Below, in pieces: positions 43,836-52,285 of a stretch of 52,285 bases of DNA. The stretch is from Rhodobacter sp. (GTDB taxonomy: Bacteria > Pseudomonadota > Alphaproteobacteria > Rhodobacterales > Rhodobacteraceae), in the NCBI GenBank assembly GCA_016704435.1, contig JADJAB010000020.1, forward strand, positions 1-52,285, in the 5' to 3' direction. Each line of letters opens with the position of its first letter. The stretch's first letter is position 1. Under the pieces are notes generated by a model. It saw only the letters and a list, made by a program, of their open reading frames with translations, was not told where the DNA came from and made no database searches. Position numbers and translations under genes: made by a program.

Positions 43836-45271
43836 ATGTCACAAGCGCCCGAAAAGATCCGCTGCGATGCCTGCCCGGTGATGTGCTACATCGCCCCTGG
43901 CCAGACCGGCGCCTGCGACCGCTATGCCAATGACGCCGGCCGCATCATCCGCACCGATCCGGTGGTGATGCTGTCCCACGCAATGGAGGGCGGCCAGCGC
44001 ATCGTCCCCTTCGCGGCCCGCGACTGGGATGGCGCGGCGGTCCCGGCGGACACCTTCGTCACCGGCATCGGCGCAGGGACAACCTACCCGGACTACAAGC
44101 CTGCACCCTTCATCGTCTCGTCCCGGGTCGACGGCGCCGACATGGTGACCGTGGTGACCGAGGCGATCTTCTCTTACTGCGGCGTCAAGGTGAAGGTCGA
44201 CACCGACCGCTTCCTTGGCCCGGAAGGTGCCATGGTGCGCGTTCAGGGCGAACCCGTGGGCCATGTCACCACCGCCGAATACGGCAGCCAGATGCTGTCA
44301 ATTGGCGGCATCCACCACCTGACCGGCGGCTCCAAAGCTGAAGGCCGCATCACCTGCGCCGCGATGCTGGCCCTTTGCAACGGCGAGGCGGTGGAGATGC
44401 AGGTCGACGGCGGCTCATCGCTGGTGGTGCAGGCGGGTTGCCCACCGATTGTCGATGGCACGGCGGAACGGCGGATGCGGGTCGGCTGCGGCTCGGCCAC
44501 GATCGGCATGTTCGCCAGCCAGTGGCGCGGGCTGGTCGACGAGGTGGTGGTGGTCGACGACCACATCACCGGGGTTGTCTCCGAGCATCAGGCCGGCAAG
44601 GTCCTGGGGTGGGAGCCGACAGGCATCCGCATCAAGGGCCACCGCTCCACCCCGGACGCTATTTCCGGGTCAGCGAACCGGGTCTCGGCTGGGGAGGCAC
44701 GAAGTTGACCGATCCTTTGGAGATACTGGGCGACTGGCAGGAGAAGAAGGGTGCGCGACCGGGCCTGCGGTTGCTGATGGTCTCTACCACTGGTGAGGAG
44801 TTTGCCTATTACGAACTGGATCCGGCGTTGCAGCCGGTCCGAAAGGATCTGCCGGAAAGTCTCAGGAAAACCGTTCAACTGATCGACGAGAATTGCGAGC
44901 CTTCGCTGTGCACGGTGCTTTTCATGGGCGGCGCCGGCGGGTCGTTGCGGGCGGGCGTGACGAAGAACCCGGTGCGGCTGACCCGCTCGGTCCAGGGCGG
45001 CGTCACCCGGCTGACTTCGGGCGGCGCGGAAACCTATGTCTGGCCGGGTGGCGGCATCACCTTCATGGTGGATGTGACGGCGCTGCCGAAGGGCGCCTTC
45101 GGCTATGTACCGACGCCCGCGCTGGTTGCGCCCTTGGAATTCACCCTGCCACGCGCCGACTATCTGGCGATGGGCGGCCATGAAGAAGCGATTCGCGATC
45201 TGGACCGGACCATGGCCGAGGGCGGCGAATACCCCACCGCGGCGCGGCTGGAGCCCTGGCCGAAAGGCTGA
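43836..45271 (+). CDS. 6-hydroxynicotinate reductase-like FeS protein, one frameshift
   Basis: About 478 residues after correction. The N-terminus has a cysteine cluster (CDACPVMCYIAPGQTGAC) suited to an FeS centre. The central part (GSQMLSIGGIHHLTGGSKAEG, MRVGCGSATIGMFA) and the C-terminal half (TDPLEILGDWQEKKGARPGL, GGGITFMVDV) match proteins annotated as 6-hydroxynicotinate reductase, the enzyme of anaerobic nicotinate fermentation. One C is missing in the run at 44650-44653; adding it joins KGHRSTPG to RYFRVSEPGLGWGGT. The adjacent hydroxylase makes a 6-hydroxylated heterocycle a reasonable substrate. Whether nicotinate is the real one is not settled. Confidence 0.78.
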
Positions 45272-45311
45272 GGCGGAACTGTGTCAATGCTGCCAGGTCG
45301 CGTGACGCAGA

Positions 45312-45333
45312 CGCGACCACGGCGCGACCACGG
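45312..45333. repeat. 11-bp tandem repeat in a 214-base gap
   Basis: CGCGACCACGG twice head to tail. The same gap (45272-45485) also holds a 7-bp hairpin at 45442-45459 (GCCCCTG-CCAG-CAGGGGC) that could end both convergent genes. No gene was found in it. Confidence 0.6.
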
Positions 45334-45485
45334 CGAGACAGGCGCATGTGAGAGGGCCTTGCGCGGGGCGCGCGGCGGATCCGCCCGACCGGCGGCCGCG
45401 AGACAGACCCGGTCAGCCGGTCAGCCGGGCCGCCAGGGTCCGCCCCTGCCAGCAGGGGCCGAATACCGCGCGGCGCCGGGACAGC

Positions 45486-46568
45486 TCATTCCTCTTCATC
45501 CTGCACCATGGCAAGGTCGCCCGAGGCCTCCAGCTCGCGGATCGCGCCGATGATCTGGTTCATCGCCTCTTCGGCGTCCTTGTCCTTGATCTTGCCGCGC
45601 TCGGCCATCTCCTCGCGCAGGCCCTGCGCCATGCGCTGCGAGATGTTGGCCAGGATGAACTCGGTCGCCACTTCCAGTTCAGGCTTGCCCTGGCTGGCGG
45701 CCATCGCGGTGATCAGAACTGCCTGGTCGAGGATGCGGATGATCTTCGGCACGTCGCGCGGCTGGACGCGGGCGGGGATGTGCAGATAGGTAAAGATCGC
45801 CTTGCGCACCTTTTCGGCAAAGACGGCATCCTCGGCCTCCAGCCCCAACAGCACATCCTCGCGCGTCAGCGCGGGCGAGACGTTGAGGATTGCCCCCACC
45901 CGTTCCACCGGCCCGGTGTCAAAAGCCTTCGGCGGCTGGCTGTCGATCTGCGCCAGGATGGCACTGCCGATCCGGCGCACCGTTTCCGGGTCGATGTTGC
46001 CGGTCAGCGAGACGGCAAAGGCGATGCGGCGGGCCTTTTCGCCGGGCAGCCGGCCCAGAAGATCGGCCGCCTTCGGCACCGGCAGCTTCGACAAAAGGAC
46101 CGCCGCCACTTCGACCGATTCCTCTTCGATCACCGGCAGCAGCGCAATGGGCGGCAGCGCGATCAGCCGCTCCCAGGGATCGGTCTTGGAGTTCACCCCC
46201 GCCTTGCGGCGCAACCGGCTGGCGGCGGATTGCGAGATATGGCCATCCATCACCGACAACGCGCCTTCCAGTCCGCCGGGAAAGGCCAGGCCGACCGAAT
46301 CCAGCTCTGCCATGAACTCGGCCACCACCGAGTCCAGCGTCTGCCGGTCGATCAGCCGCATCACGCCCATCTGCTCGGCCAGCGCCGATTGCATATGGTC
46401 GGGCAATTGCGACAGGGGGATGCTGGCGCCTTCGGCCAGCAGATAGCGCACGATGATCGCGGCCTTCTGGCGCGGCGAGACGACGCGGCGCGCGGGCGTG
46501 TCACCGGCCAGCGTCATCATCCGCTGCGTGGGGGTGATGCGGGCAAGGGCGTGGCTTTCGTCCGACAT
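45486..46568 (-). CDS. fliG: flagellar motor switch protein FliG
   Basis: 360 residues. The three FliG domains are present: N (KAAIIVRYLLAEGASIPLSQ), middle (ERLIALPPIALLPVIEEESV, LLSKLPVPKAADLLGRLPGE) and C (DVLLGLEAEDAVFAEKVRKA, LANISQRMAQGLREEMAERG). FliG forms the rotor C-ring face that engages the stator. No other flagellar gene is in the window; Rhodobacterales often scatter single flagellar genes away from the main cluster. The N-terminal 35 residues are variable. Confidence 0.9.
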   Translation of the reverse strand: MSDESHALARITPTQRMMTLAGDTPARRVVSPRQKAAIIVRYLLAEGASIPLSQLPDHMQSALAEQMGVMRLIDRQTLDSVVAEFMAELDSVGLAFPGGLEGALSVMDGHISQSAASRLRRKAGVNSKTDPWERLIALPPIALLPVIEEESVEVAAVLLSKLPVPKAADLLGRLPGEKARRIAFAVSLTGNIDPETVRRIGSAILAQIDSQPPKAFDTGPVERVGAILNVSPALTREDVLLGLEAEDAVFAEKVRKAIFTYLHIPARVQPRDVPKIIRILDQAVLITAMAASQGKPELEVATEFILANISQRMAQGLREEMAERGKIKDKDAEEAMNQIIGAIRELEASGDLAMVQDEEE

Positions 46569-46666
46569 CCGGTTCCTCGAATCTGCCTATGCGGGCAGCT
46601 TCGCAGCACAGGCTTAACAAGCCCTTGCGCCGGAACATTCAGACGCGGCGGATCAGCCGGGCCGGA

Positions 46667-46834
46667 TCAGCTTGACGGGCGCAGCACGCAGGTGCCGGCG
46701 GAATCGTCCCAGACCTGGCCTTCGGCGCAGGACATCGCGCTTTGCTGGGTCCGCTCGCTGTGGCAGCCCTGGGCCAGCAGGGTTCCCGGCGCAAGGATCA
46801 GGACAAGGGCGGTAAGGGTCTGCAGGACTTTCAT
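46667..46834 (-). CDS. tiny exported Cys protein with chitin-binding-like (CBM14-like) pattern
   Basis: 55 residues: signal peptide MKVLQTLTALVLILAPGTLLA and a mature part of about 34 residues, QGCHSERTQQSAMSCAEG then QVWDDSAGTCV, with three cysteines. The C-AEG-x-x-D-x-x-x-x-x-C spacing recalls carbohydrate-binding module 14, but the domain is too short for a full one. A GAAAGGA ribosome-binding site precedes the ATG. It is downstream of purB on the same strand with its own possible promoter. Function unknown. Confidence 0.65.
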   Translation of the reverse strand: MKVLQTLTALVLILAPGTLLAQGCHSERTQQSAMSCAEGQVWDDSAGTCVLRPSS

Positions 46835-46897
46835 CGGCGGTCCTTTCGGTAGGCGGTGGCCGGGCGCGGGTCGTCGCACCCGGGCCCGATACCGAAA

Positions 46898-46924
46898 AGG
46901 ATAGCACGAATCGCCGCAGGTCAA
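46898..46924 (-). promoter_or_regulatory. possible promoter of the small exported protein
   Basis: TTGACC (46924-46919), 15-base spacer, TATCCT (46903-46898) on the minus strand. The spacer is short, so confidence is low. Confidence 0.35.
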
Positions 46925-46946
46925 ATGCAGGTTTTCGCGGGGAGCA

Positions 46947-48249
46947 TCAGCCGAAGACGCGGGCGAAGATCGTGTCGACGTGCCGGGTGTGGTAACCAAG
47001 GTCGAATTTCTCTTCGATCTCGGCCGGCGTCAGGGCGGCGGTGACCTCGGGGTCGGCCAGCAGCTCGGTCTTGAAGTCAGCGCCCTTCTCCCAGACCTTC
47101 ATGGCATTCCTCTGCACCAGACGGTAGGCGTCTTCACGGCTGACACCGGCCTGTGTCAGTGCCAGAAGAACACGCTGACTCATCACCAGACCATTGAATT
47201 TGTGCAGGTTCTTCAGCATTGTCTCGGGGTAGACCACAAGCTTCTCGATCACCCCGGCCAGCCTGTGCAGCGCGAAATCCAGCGTGATCGTGGCATCGGG
47301 GCCGATCATCCGTTCCACCGATGAATGGCTGATGTCACGCTCGTGCCACAGCGCCACGTTCTCCATTGCGGGGACGACGGCCATCCGCACCAGCCGCGCC
47401 AGACCGGTCAGGTTCTCGGTCAGCACGGGGTTGCGCTTGTGCGGCATCGCAGAGCTGCCCTTCTGGCCGGGGCTGAAGAATTCTTCGGCCTCCAGCACCT
47501 CGGTGCGCTGCATGTGGCGGATCTCGATCGCGACATTCTCGATGCTGCTGGCGATGACGCCGAGGGTGGCGAAGAACATCGCGTGGCGGTCGCGCGGAAT
47601 CACTTGCGTGGAGATCGGCTCGGGCGTCAGGCCGAGGGCCTTGCAGACATGCTCTTCCACGCGCGGGTCAATATTGGCGAAGGTGCCGACAGCACCGGAG
47701 ATCGCCCCGGTAGAAACTTCTTTCCTAGCGTTTTCAAGGCGTTCTCGACCTCTCTTCATCTCGGCGTAGAAGCGGGCGAAGGTCAGGCCCATGGTCGTCG
47801 GCTCGGCATGGATGCCGTGGCTGCGGCCGATGCGGACATCGTCCTTGTGCTGATGGGCGCGGGCCTTCAGGGCAGCCAGAACGCGGTCCATCCCGGCCAG
47901 CAGCAGGTCGGCGGCGCGGGTCAGCTGGATGTTGAGCGTGGTGTCCAGCACGTCCGACGAGGTCATGCCCTGATGCACGCACCGCGCCTCTTCATGGCCG
48001 ATGCTCTCGGCCAGATGCGTCAGGAAGGCGATCACGTCATGCTTGGTGACGGCCTCGATCTCGTCGATTCGCGCCACGTCGAATTCGGCATCCTTCGCGC
48101 GCCAGACAGCTTCGGCATTGGCCTTCGGGATCACCCCCCAGCGCAGCCTGGGCGTCGCAGGCATGGGCCTCGATCTCGAACCAGATCCTGAAGCGGGTTT
48201 CCGGCGACCAGAGCTTCACCATATCGGGGCGGGAATAGCGGGGGATCAT
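46947..48249 (-). CDS. purB: adenylosuccinate lyase, one frameshift
   Basis: About 433 residues after correction. It begins MIPRYSRPDMVKLWSPETRF at ATG 48249; the family signature GSSAMPHKRNPV is intact, as are MTSSDVLDT and IGRSHGIHAEPTT (catalytic His). A C run at 48134-48139 has one base too many; correction joins HACDAQAALG to VIPKANAEAVWR. The enzyme acts twice in purine synthesis, so a true disruption is unlikely. About 25 kb away, purF is the other purine gene in the window; no purine operon is formed. Confidence 0.95.
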
Positions 48250-48494
48250 CGGCAACCTCGGGCGTTTGGCGGCGTTTGGGGTTGGCGACCCCTTAAGGCG
48301 CATGGGGGGCGGGCGCAAGGGCGGGCAGGACCGGCGGCCGGGCCGGGGTTGGCAGGATTTGGTGGGATTTGGTTAACCATGCGGCGCTAGGGTCGGCGCA
48401 GGGGGGCAATGCGGCCCCGGCGGGCGAAAGAGAGGTGTCTGATGGCGCGGGCGGGCTGTACGGGTGGGGGCGGGGGCGGGGCGGTTGCAGCGGG

Positions 48495-48512
48495 CCATAC
48501 GCCCTCGTATGG
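48495..48512. promoter_or_regulatory. candidate TetR operator
   Basis: CCATACG-CCCT-CGTATGG, a perfect 7-bp inverted repeat ending nine bases before the ATG of the TetR gene, consistent with autorepression. The rest of the 48250-48521 gap shows no gene. Confidence 0.6.
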
Positions 48513-48521
48513 TGCGGCGCG

Positions 48522-49109
48522 ATGACATCCGGAACCCCAAAAGGCGCCAAGGCGCGGCTGCACCGGTCGGACTGGGTTCTGGCCGGATTCCGGGCGCTTG
48601 TCGCGGGCGGTCCCGAGGCGATCCGGGTGGAACCGATCGCCCGTGAACTGAACGCAACCAAAGGCAGTTTCTACTGGCATTTCAAGGATCTGAACGATCT
48701 GCGCGGCGCCATGCTGGCCGCCTGGGAAGAACTGGCGACGACCGAGATCACCGCCCCGATCCGGCGATCCGGCCTGTCGCCGCGCGATCAGGTGATGCTG
48801 CTGGCCGACCGGGTCTCGGACATCCCCGAGGTCGAGGCGGGCGGGCTGGCGGTCGAGCCCGCAGTGCGCGACTGGGGGCGGACCGACCCGCAGGCCCGCG
48901 CGGTGCTGGAGCGGGTGGACGCACAGCGGCTGGCCGACCTCTGTGCCTTTCTGGGCGCGGCGGGGCTGGCCAGGGGCCGCGCCTCGGAAGGGGCGGTGCG
49001 GTTCTATTCCGCCGTGATCGGGCTGGAGGCGCTGCGAATGACCGCCGGGATCGAGATGCAGGCCCCCTTGCGGGCGGTGGCCGAGGCCATACTGGGCGCC
49101 ACGGAATGA
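48522..49109 (+). CDS. TetR/AcrR-family regulator
   Basis: 195 residues with HTH AIRVEPIARELNATKGSFYW followed by HFKDLNDLRGAMLAAWEE; the C-terminal domain is the ligand/dimer part. It overlaps the downstream exonuclease/phosphatase-family gene by ATGA, so it is the first gene of a two-gene operon and is probably autoregulated through the palindrome at 48495-48512. Confidence 0.85.
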   Translation: MTSGTPKGAKARLHRSDWVLAGFRALVAGGPEAIRVEPIARELNATKGSFYWHFKDLNDLRGAMLAAWEELATTEITAPIRRSGLSPRDQVMLLADRVSDIPEVEAGGLAVEPAVRDWGRTDPQARAVLERVDAQRLADLCAFLGAAGLARGRASEGAVRFYSAVIGLEALRMTAGIEMQAPLRAVAEAILGATE

Positions 49110-49972
49110 GGCGCCTTGCCGCCGCGCTGACGCTGCTTTCGGCCCTGCCGGTTCTGGGCGGCTATCTGGGCGGGCTGCACCCGATGGGGGATTCGCTTGC
49201 GGTGTTCCGGGCGCAGGGGGCCGTCCTGCTGGCGCTGCTCTCGCTGGGCGCGCTGGTCTTGCGCGCGGCCACGGCGGGGCGGCTTGGGCTGCTGCTGGCG
49301 GCGGTGGCGGGGCTGCCGCTGCTTTGGGCCTATTGGGGGCCGGAACCGGCCGGGGCGGGGCTGCGGCTTTACCAAAAGAACATGCTGTTCCGGAACGGCG
49401 ATCTGGCGGGGCTGGAGGCTGATATCCGCGCCGCCTCCCCCGATGTTCTGACCCTGCAAGAGGTGTCGGAGCCGAACCGGGCGCTCTTGCAGGCAGTGGC
49501 GGATGTGCTGCCGCATCAACTCGGTTGCCCCTTTGCGGCCGTGGGTGGCCCGGCGGTCGCCACGCGGCTGACGCCGGTGCCGGGGCGCGGGGTTTGCGGA
49601 CCGGGTCTTGCCGCGATGCAGGTGCAAGGACCGGGGGGGCCGCTGTGGCTGGTCTCGGTGCATCTGCACGGGCCCTGGCCGCAGGGCCAGGCGGCGCAGG
49701 TGGCGGACCTCGTGCCGCTGCTACGGGCGATGGACGGGCCAGTGCTGATGGCCGGCGATTTCAACATGGTCGGCTGGAGCCATGCGCTGGCCACCCTGCG
49801 CGCGGCAACCCGAACGGTCGAGTCCGGGCCGGCGCAAGACACCTACACCGGCTTTGCGCCCTGGCTCGTGCTGCCGATCGACCATGTGATGTCACCTGGC
49901 GGCGGGCGGCTGGAACTGCGACCCGGCCTTGGATCGGACCATCTGGGCCTTTTGGCCGATCTGGCGCTGTAG
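49106..49972 (+). CDS. membrane-anchored endonuclease/exonuclease/phosphatase-family protein
   Basis: 288 residues. Three N-terminal hydrophobic helices (LAAALTLLSALPVLGGYLGG, GAVLLALLSLGALVLRA, LGLLLAAVAGLPLLWAYWG) anchor a soluble EEP domain: LRLYQKNMLF, PDVLTLQEVSEPN (metal-binding Glu), LVSVHLHGPWP, VLMAGDFNMVGWS and DHVMSP ... GSDHLGLLADL. Such proteins cleave phosphodiester bonds in nucleic acids, phospholipids or small molecules. The domain would face the periplasm if an odd number of helices is present. Substrate unknown. Confidence 0.85.
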   Translation: MRRLAAALTLLSALPVLGGYLGGLHPMGDSLAVFRAQGAVLLALLSLGALVLRAATAGRLGLLLAAVAGLPLLWAYWGPEPAGAGLRLYQKNMLFRNGDLAGLEADIRAASPDVLTLQEVSEPNRALLQAVADVLPHQLGCPFAAVGGPAVATRLTPVPGRGVCGPGLAAMQVQGPGGPLWLVSVHLHGPWPQGQAAQVADLVPLLRAMDGPVLMAGDFNMVGWSHALATLRAATRTVESGPAQDTYTGFAPWLVLPIDHVMSPGGGRLELRPGLGSDHLGLLADLAL

Positions 49973-49993
49973 CGGATATCGCCGGGGCCTGCG

Positions 49994-51334
49994 TTACCCA
50001 AGAAGGCGCGGATCGAACGGATATTTCGTCAGGTTTTCACATCCGCTTTCGGTGATAAGAATTTGATCCTCCAGCTTTATCGAGAAATTCCCGCCTTCAG
50101 GAGACACCAAGGCCTCGGCGCAAAGAACCATTCCCGGCTCCAACGCCACGTCGAAGGCGCCGTCGACCCAGGCGTCGGGATAGGGCACGAATGGCCATTC
50201 GTCGCACAGGCCTACGCCGTGCAGCTTGCACGAATACTTCTGCTTCCAGTACTGGTCTTCCAACTGGTGCCCGCCAAAGGTCAACTCGCGGATCGTGACA
50301 CCAGGCTTAAGCCGGGCCTGATGGTCGCGAATATGGTCAAGCCCGTGGTTCATCGCCGAGATCATCGCGTTGGTGGGCCGTGCGTCGCCCACCCACCAGG
50401 TGCGCGAGATGTCGATGCAGATGCCGTAGGCGCCGATGAGGTCGGTATCGAAGGCGACGATCTCGTTGTTCTGCACGATGCGTGGCCCGCATTCCTGAAA
50501 CCATGGGTTGGTGCGCGGACCGGAAGCCAGAAGCCGGGTCTCGATCCATTCGCCGCCACGGCGGATGTTGCCCTTGTGCAGTTCGGCCCAGATATCGTCT
50601 TCGGAGACGCCACCCTTCGGCACGTTTTCACGGGTAAACGCTTCCATCTCGGTGATCGCCTTTTCGCAGGCGTCATGGGCGCAGCGCATCGCCAGGATCT
50701 CGTCCTTGCCCTTGATGGCGCGGGTGCGTTCGGTCACCTCCTCACCTTCCAGCACCTCGAAACCCTTGCGTTCGAGCGCGCGCAGGCCAGAGACCATGAT
50801 CTTGTCCACGCCCAGGCGGCGGTTGCTGCCGGCATGGGCGCGCATCACCTCATCCACCTGGCCCGCGAAGCTGGAGGCCGCGTCATCGCCCTTTTCGCCG
50901 GTGACGGCATAGAAGAACGACGCGCCAGTGCGGATCTCGGCCACCAGCGGGTTGAAGGTGACCAGGAAGGACGCCTGTTTGTATTCCCAGATCACCATAT
51001 GGCCGTCGGCGCACAGAAGGACGGCGCGGAACGGGTTGTGGCTGTTCCACAACTGCATGTTGGTGGTGTCGGTCGCATAGCGGATATTGAGCGGGTCGAA
51101 CATCAAGAGCCCGCCGATGTCGCGATCGACCAGCGCCCGGGTCAGCCGCCGCCAGCGGTATTCGCGCATCGCGGTCAGGTCGGGCGGGGTCAGCCCCGCG
51201 GCCTGCCATTCGGCAAAGGCCAGTTGCGTCGGCCCGATTTCCACCCGGTCGTTGTCATTCGGGCTGCCATCGGCCAGCCGATCCCCCCGCGCGGGGTCAA
51301 TCTTGCGGCGGGTCTGGGCGTAAGGTTCGGTCAT
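49994..51334 (-). CDS. dddP: DddP-type DMSP lyase (M24 fold)
   Basis: 446 residues, the usual DddP length. The whole sequence follows the roseobacter DddP pattern from the N-terminus (RKIDPARGD, NDNDRVEIGPTQLAF) through FDPLNIRYATDTTNMQLWN and RLLASGPRTNPWFQECGPR. The metal-ligand set of the M24 pita-bread fold is visible: FDTDLIGAYGICIDIS (Asp pair and third Asp), HGVGLCDEWPF (His), EALVS and KLEDQ (Glu). DddP splits dimethylsulfoniopropionate into dimethyl sulfide and acrylate. No acuI- or dmdA-type gene is adjacent. A related M24 peptidase function is the alternative, but the match extends over the entire protein. Confidence 0.88.
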   Translation of the reverse strand: MTEPYAQTRRKIDPARGDRLADGSPNDNDRVEIGPTQLAFAEWQAAGLTPPDLTAMREYRWRRLTRALVDRDIGGLLMFDPLNIRYATDTTNMQLWNSHNPFRAVLLCADGHMVIWEYKQASFLVTFNPLVAEIRTGASFFYAVTGEKGDDAASSFAGQVDEVMRAHAGSNRRLGVDKIMVSGLRALERKGFEVLEGEEVTERTRAIKGKDEILAMRCAHDACEKAITEMEAFTRENVPKGGVSEDDIWAELHKGNIRRGGEWIETRLLASGPRTNPWFQECGPRIVQNNEIVAFDTDLIGAYGICIDISRTWWVGDARPTNAMISAMNHGLDHIRDHQARLKPGVTIRELTFGGHQLEDQYWKQKYSCKLHGVGLCDEWPFVPYPDAWVDGAFDVALEPGMVLCAEALVSPEGGNFSIKLEDQILITESGCENLTKYPFDPRLLG

Positions 51335-51384
51335 GGCAGCGCTCCCTCTTGGGGCCAAGGCTGACCGTTGCGCGTGCAGGATTC

Positions 51385-51421
51385 ATGCCGGAAGGCGACG
51401 GGAAATGTCGCCTTCCGGCAT
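51385..51421. terminator. hairpin between EF-G-like gene and dddP
   Basis: Perfect 15-bp arms (51385-51399 and 51407-51421) with a 7-base loop, six bases after the stop of the EF-G-like gene on the minus strand and 50 before the dddP start. It isolates dddP from upstream transcription. Confidence 0.7.
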
Positions 51422-51426
51422 TTGGC

Positions 51427-52285
51427 CTAGCCCTTCAGCGCCGCCGCGCGCGTCGCCACCGCCTGATCCGCCTCGCGCCCGGTCACTTCCTGCAGATGGT
51501 CGAAACCGGCAGTGTAGAACCCGACTCCCAGGGTCTGCGAGCGGATTTCGGTGATCATGCCGTCGAAATCGGCCTGCGGGATCAGGGCCGAGACCTCGTC
51601 CCAGCCTTTCCAGCCGGCCTTGGTGTCGAAGCCCAGAAGCTGGCCCCTGCGCGAGGTGACGATGCGCTGCGCTTTCGGCGTGAATTCGGACGGGATCGAA
51701 ATCACCACCTCCATCACCGGCTCCAGCAGGACCGGGGCGCAGGCGGGCAGGGCCTCGGCCATCGCCTTGGCACCGGCCTTCTGGAAGGCGAAGTCGGAGC
51801 TGTCGACGTTGTGATAGCTGCCATCGGTCAGGACCACGCCCAGATCGACCACAGGAAAGCCCAAGGGGCCGCGGGCAAGGGCCGTTTCGACGCCCTTCTG
51901 CACGGCGGGGATGTATTGCTTGGGCACCACGCCGCCGGTGATGCGGTCAGAAAAGTGAAAGCCGTCGCCGCGCCCGCGCGGGGTGATTTCCAAGTGGATG
52001 TCGGCGAATTCGCCATGGCCACCGGATTGTTTCTTGTGCCGCGACTGGAGCGTCGTTCCTTTCGCGATTGTTTCGCAATAGGAAACGGTCGGTTTGGCGA
52101 CCTTCACCGAAAGCCCGTAGTCGGATTTCAGCTGCGAGAGCGCGATCTGCAGGTGGATGTCGCCCTGGCCCTGCAGCAGTGTCTCGCCGGTCTGCGCCGC
52201 GAAATGCACCGACAGGGCAGGGTCTTCGTCCACCAGCCGGGCCAGCGCGGTAGACAGCTTCGCCTCATCCGCCGGATGCTCGGCC
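51427..52285 (-). CDS. elongation factor G-like protein, C-terminal part (partial)
   Basis: The gene runs off the right edge; 285 codons are present. Domain III end, domain IV and domain V of an EF-G-type translational GTPase are seen: LLQGQGDIHLQIALSQL, KKQSGGHGEFADIHLEITPR, FSDRITGGVVPKQYIPAVQK, PVVDLGVVLTDGSYHNVDSS and the C-terminal VEVVISIPSEF-type fold. Compared with housekeeping EF-G (normally YKKQTGGRGQ), GHGEF indicates the divergent EF-G2-like group. The GTPase domain lies outside, so activity cannot be judged. Confidence 0.85.
   Translation of the reverse strand, partial: AEHPADEAKLSTALARLVDEDPALSVHFAAQTGETLLQGQGDIHLQIALSQLKSDYGLSVKVAKPTVSYCETIAKGTTLQSRHKKQSGGHGEFADIHLEITPRGRGDGFHFSDRITGGVVPKQYIPAVQKGVETALARGPLGFPVVDLGVVLTDGSYHNVDSSDFAFQKAGAKAMAEALPACAPVLLEPVMEVVISIPSEFTPKAQRIVTSRRGQLLGFDTKAGWKGWDEVSALIPQADFDGMITEIRSQTLGVGFYTAGFDHLQEVTGREADQAVATRAAALKG

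Noticed and set aside
45312..45333. CRISPR-like repeat
   Set aside because: Only two adjacent 11-base copies with no spacer; simple tandem duplication.

Overview
The window looks like chromosomal DNA from an alphaproteobacterium of the order Rhodobacterales. It is visibly GC-rich. It carries the alphaproteobacterial general stress response core (EcfG-NepR-PhyR with an HWE-type kinase), a full-length DddP-type DMSP lyase typical of the roseobacter group, demethylating flavoenzymes, and the conserved radA-cvpA-purF block. No rRNA, tRNA, CRISPR, phage or insertion sequence was recognised. The species cannot be named from the sequence.

Layout. (1) 1-10.1 kb: stress-response island: sensor kinase, ecfG, nepR, divergent phyR, an exported protein of unknown function, a degenerate receiver protein, a Crp/Fnr regulator, a three-gene membrane operon resembling yqjD-yqjE-yqjK, then a methyltransferase, a glycosyltransferase and an SDR. 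Four sites match the EcfG promoter rule (GGAAC, 16-17 bases, CGTT). Two of them overlap back-to-back between nepR and phyR; the others precede the exported protein and the membrane operon. (2) 10.1-13.3 kb: SqrR/BigR-like repressor, PHP phosphoesterase, flavin reductase, LysR regulator. (3) 13.4-23.1 kb: probable catabolic operon for an N-methylated compound: two FAD/GcvT-type demethylating dehydrogenases, a PEP-mutase/isocitrate-lyase-type enzyme, an MttB-family methyltransferase without pyrrolysine, a 3-hydroxyacid-dehydrogenase-type reductase and a Cys/Met-type PLP enzyme. (4) 23.1-33.3 kb: housekeeping genes on the minus strand (alr, mlaE, mlaF, pqiA-like, radA, cvpA, purF and others). (5) 33.4-39.8 kb: a P1B-type metal ATPase, an SDR, a 0.7-kb stretch without a recognisable gene, and an Old-Yellow-Enzyme/dimethylglycine-demethylase-like flavoprotein divergent from a TetR regulator. 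(6) 39.7-45.3 kb: MarR, a molybdenum hydroxylase (FAD subunit plus fused FeS/molybdenum subunit) and a 6-hydroxynicotinate-reductase-like protein, suggesting N-heterocycle breakdown. (7) 45.5-52.3 kb: fliG, a tiny exported Cys protein, purB, TetR plus an exonuclease/phosphatase-family membrane protein, dddP, and the end of an EF-G-like gene.

Two themes run through the window. First, a family of intergenic elements (hairpin plus AGTATTTGnGCCAAGATGAAG core) occurs at least seven times, in both orientations; the hairpin shows compensatory base changes. Second, ten genes are interrupted by one-base (once possibly two-base) indels, mostly in short homopolymer runs, including essential purB and alr. 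These read as uncorrected sequencing or assembly errors rather than pseudogenes, so the affected genes are annotated here as whole genes with the break marked.
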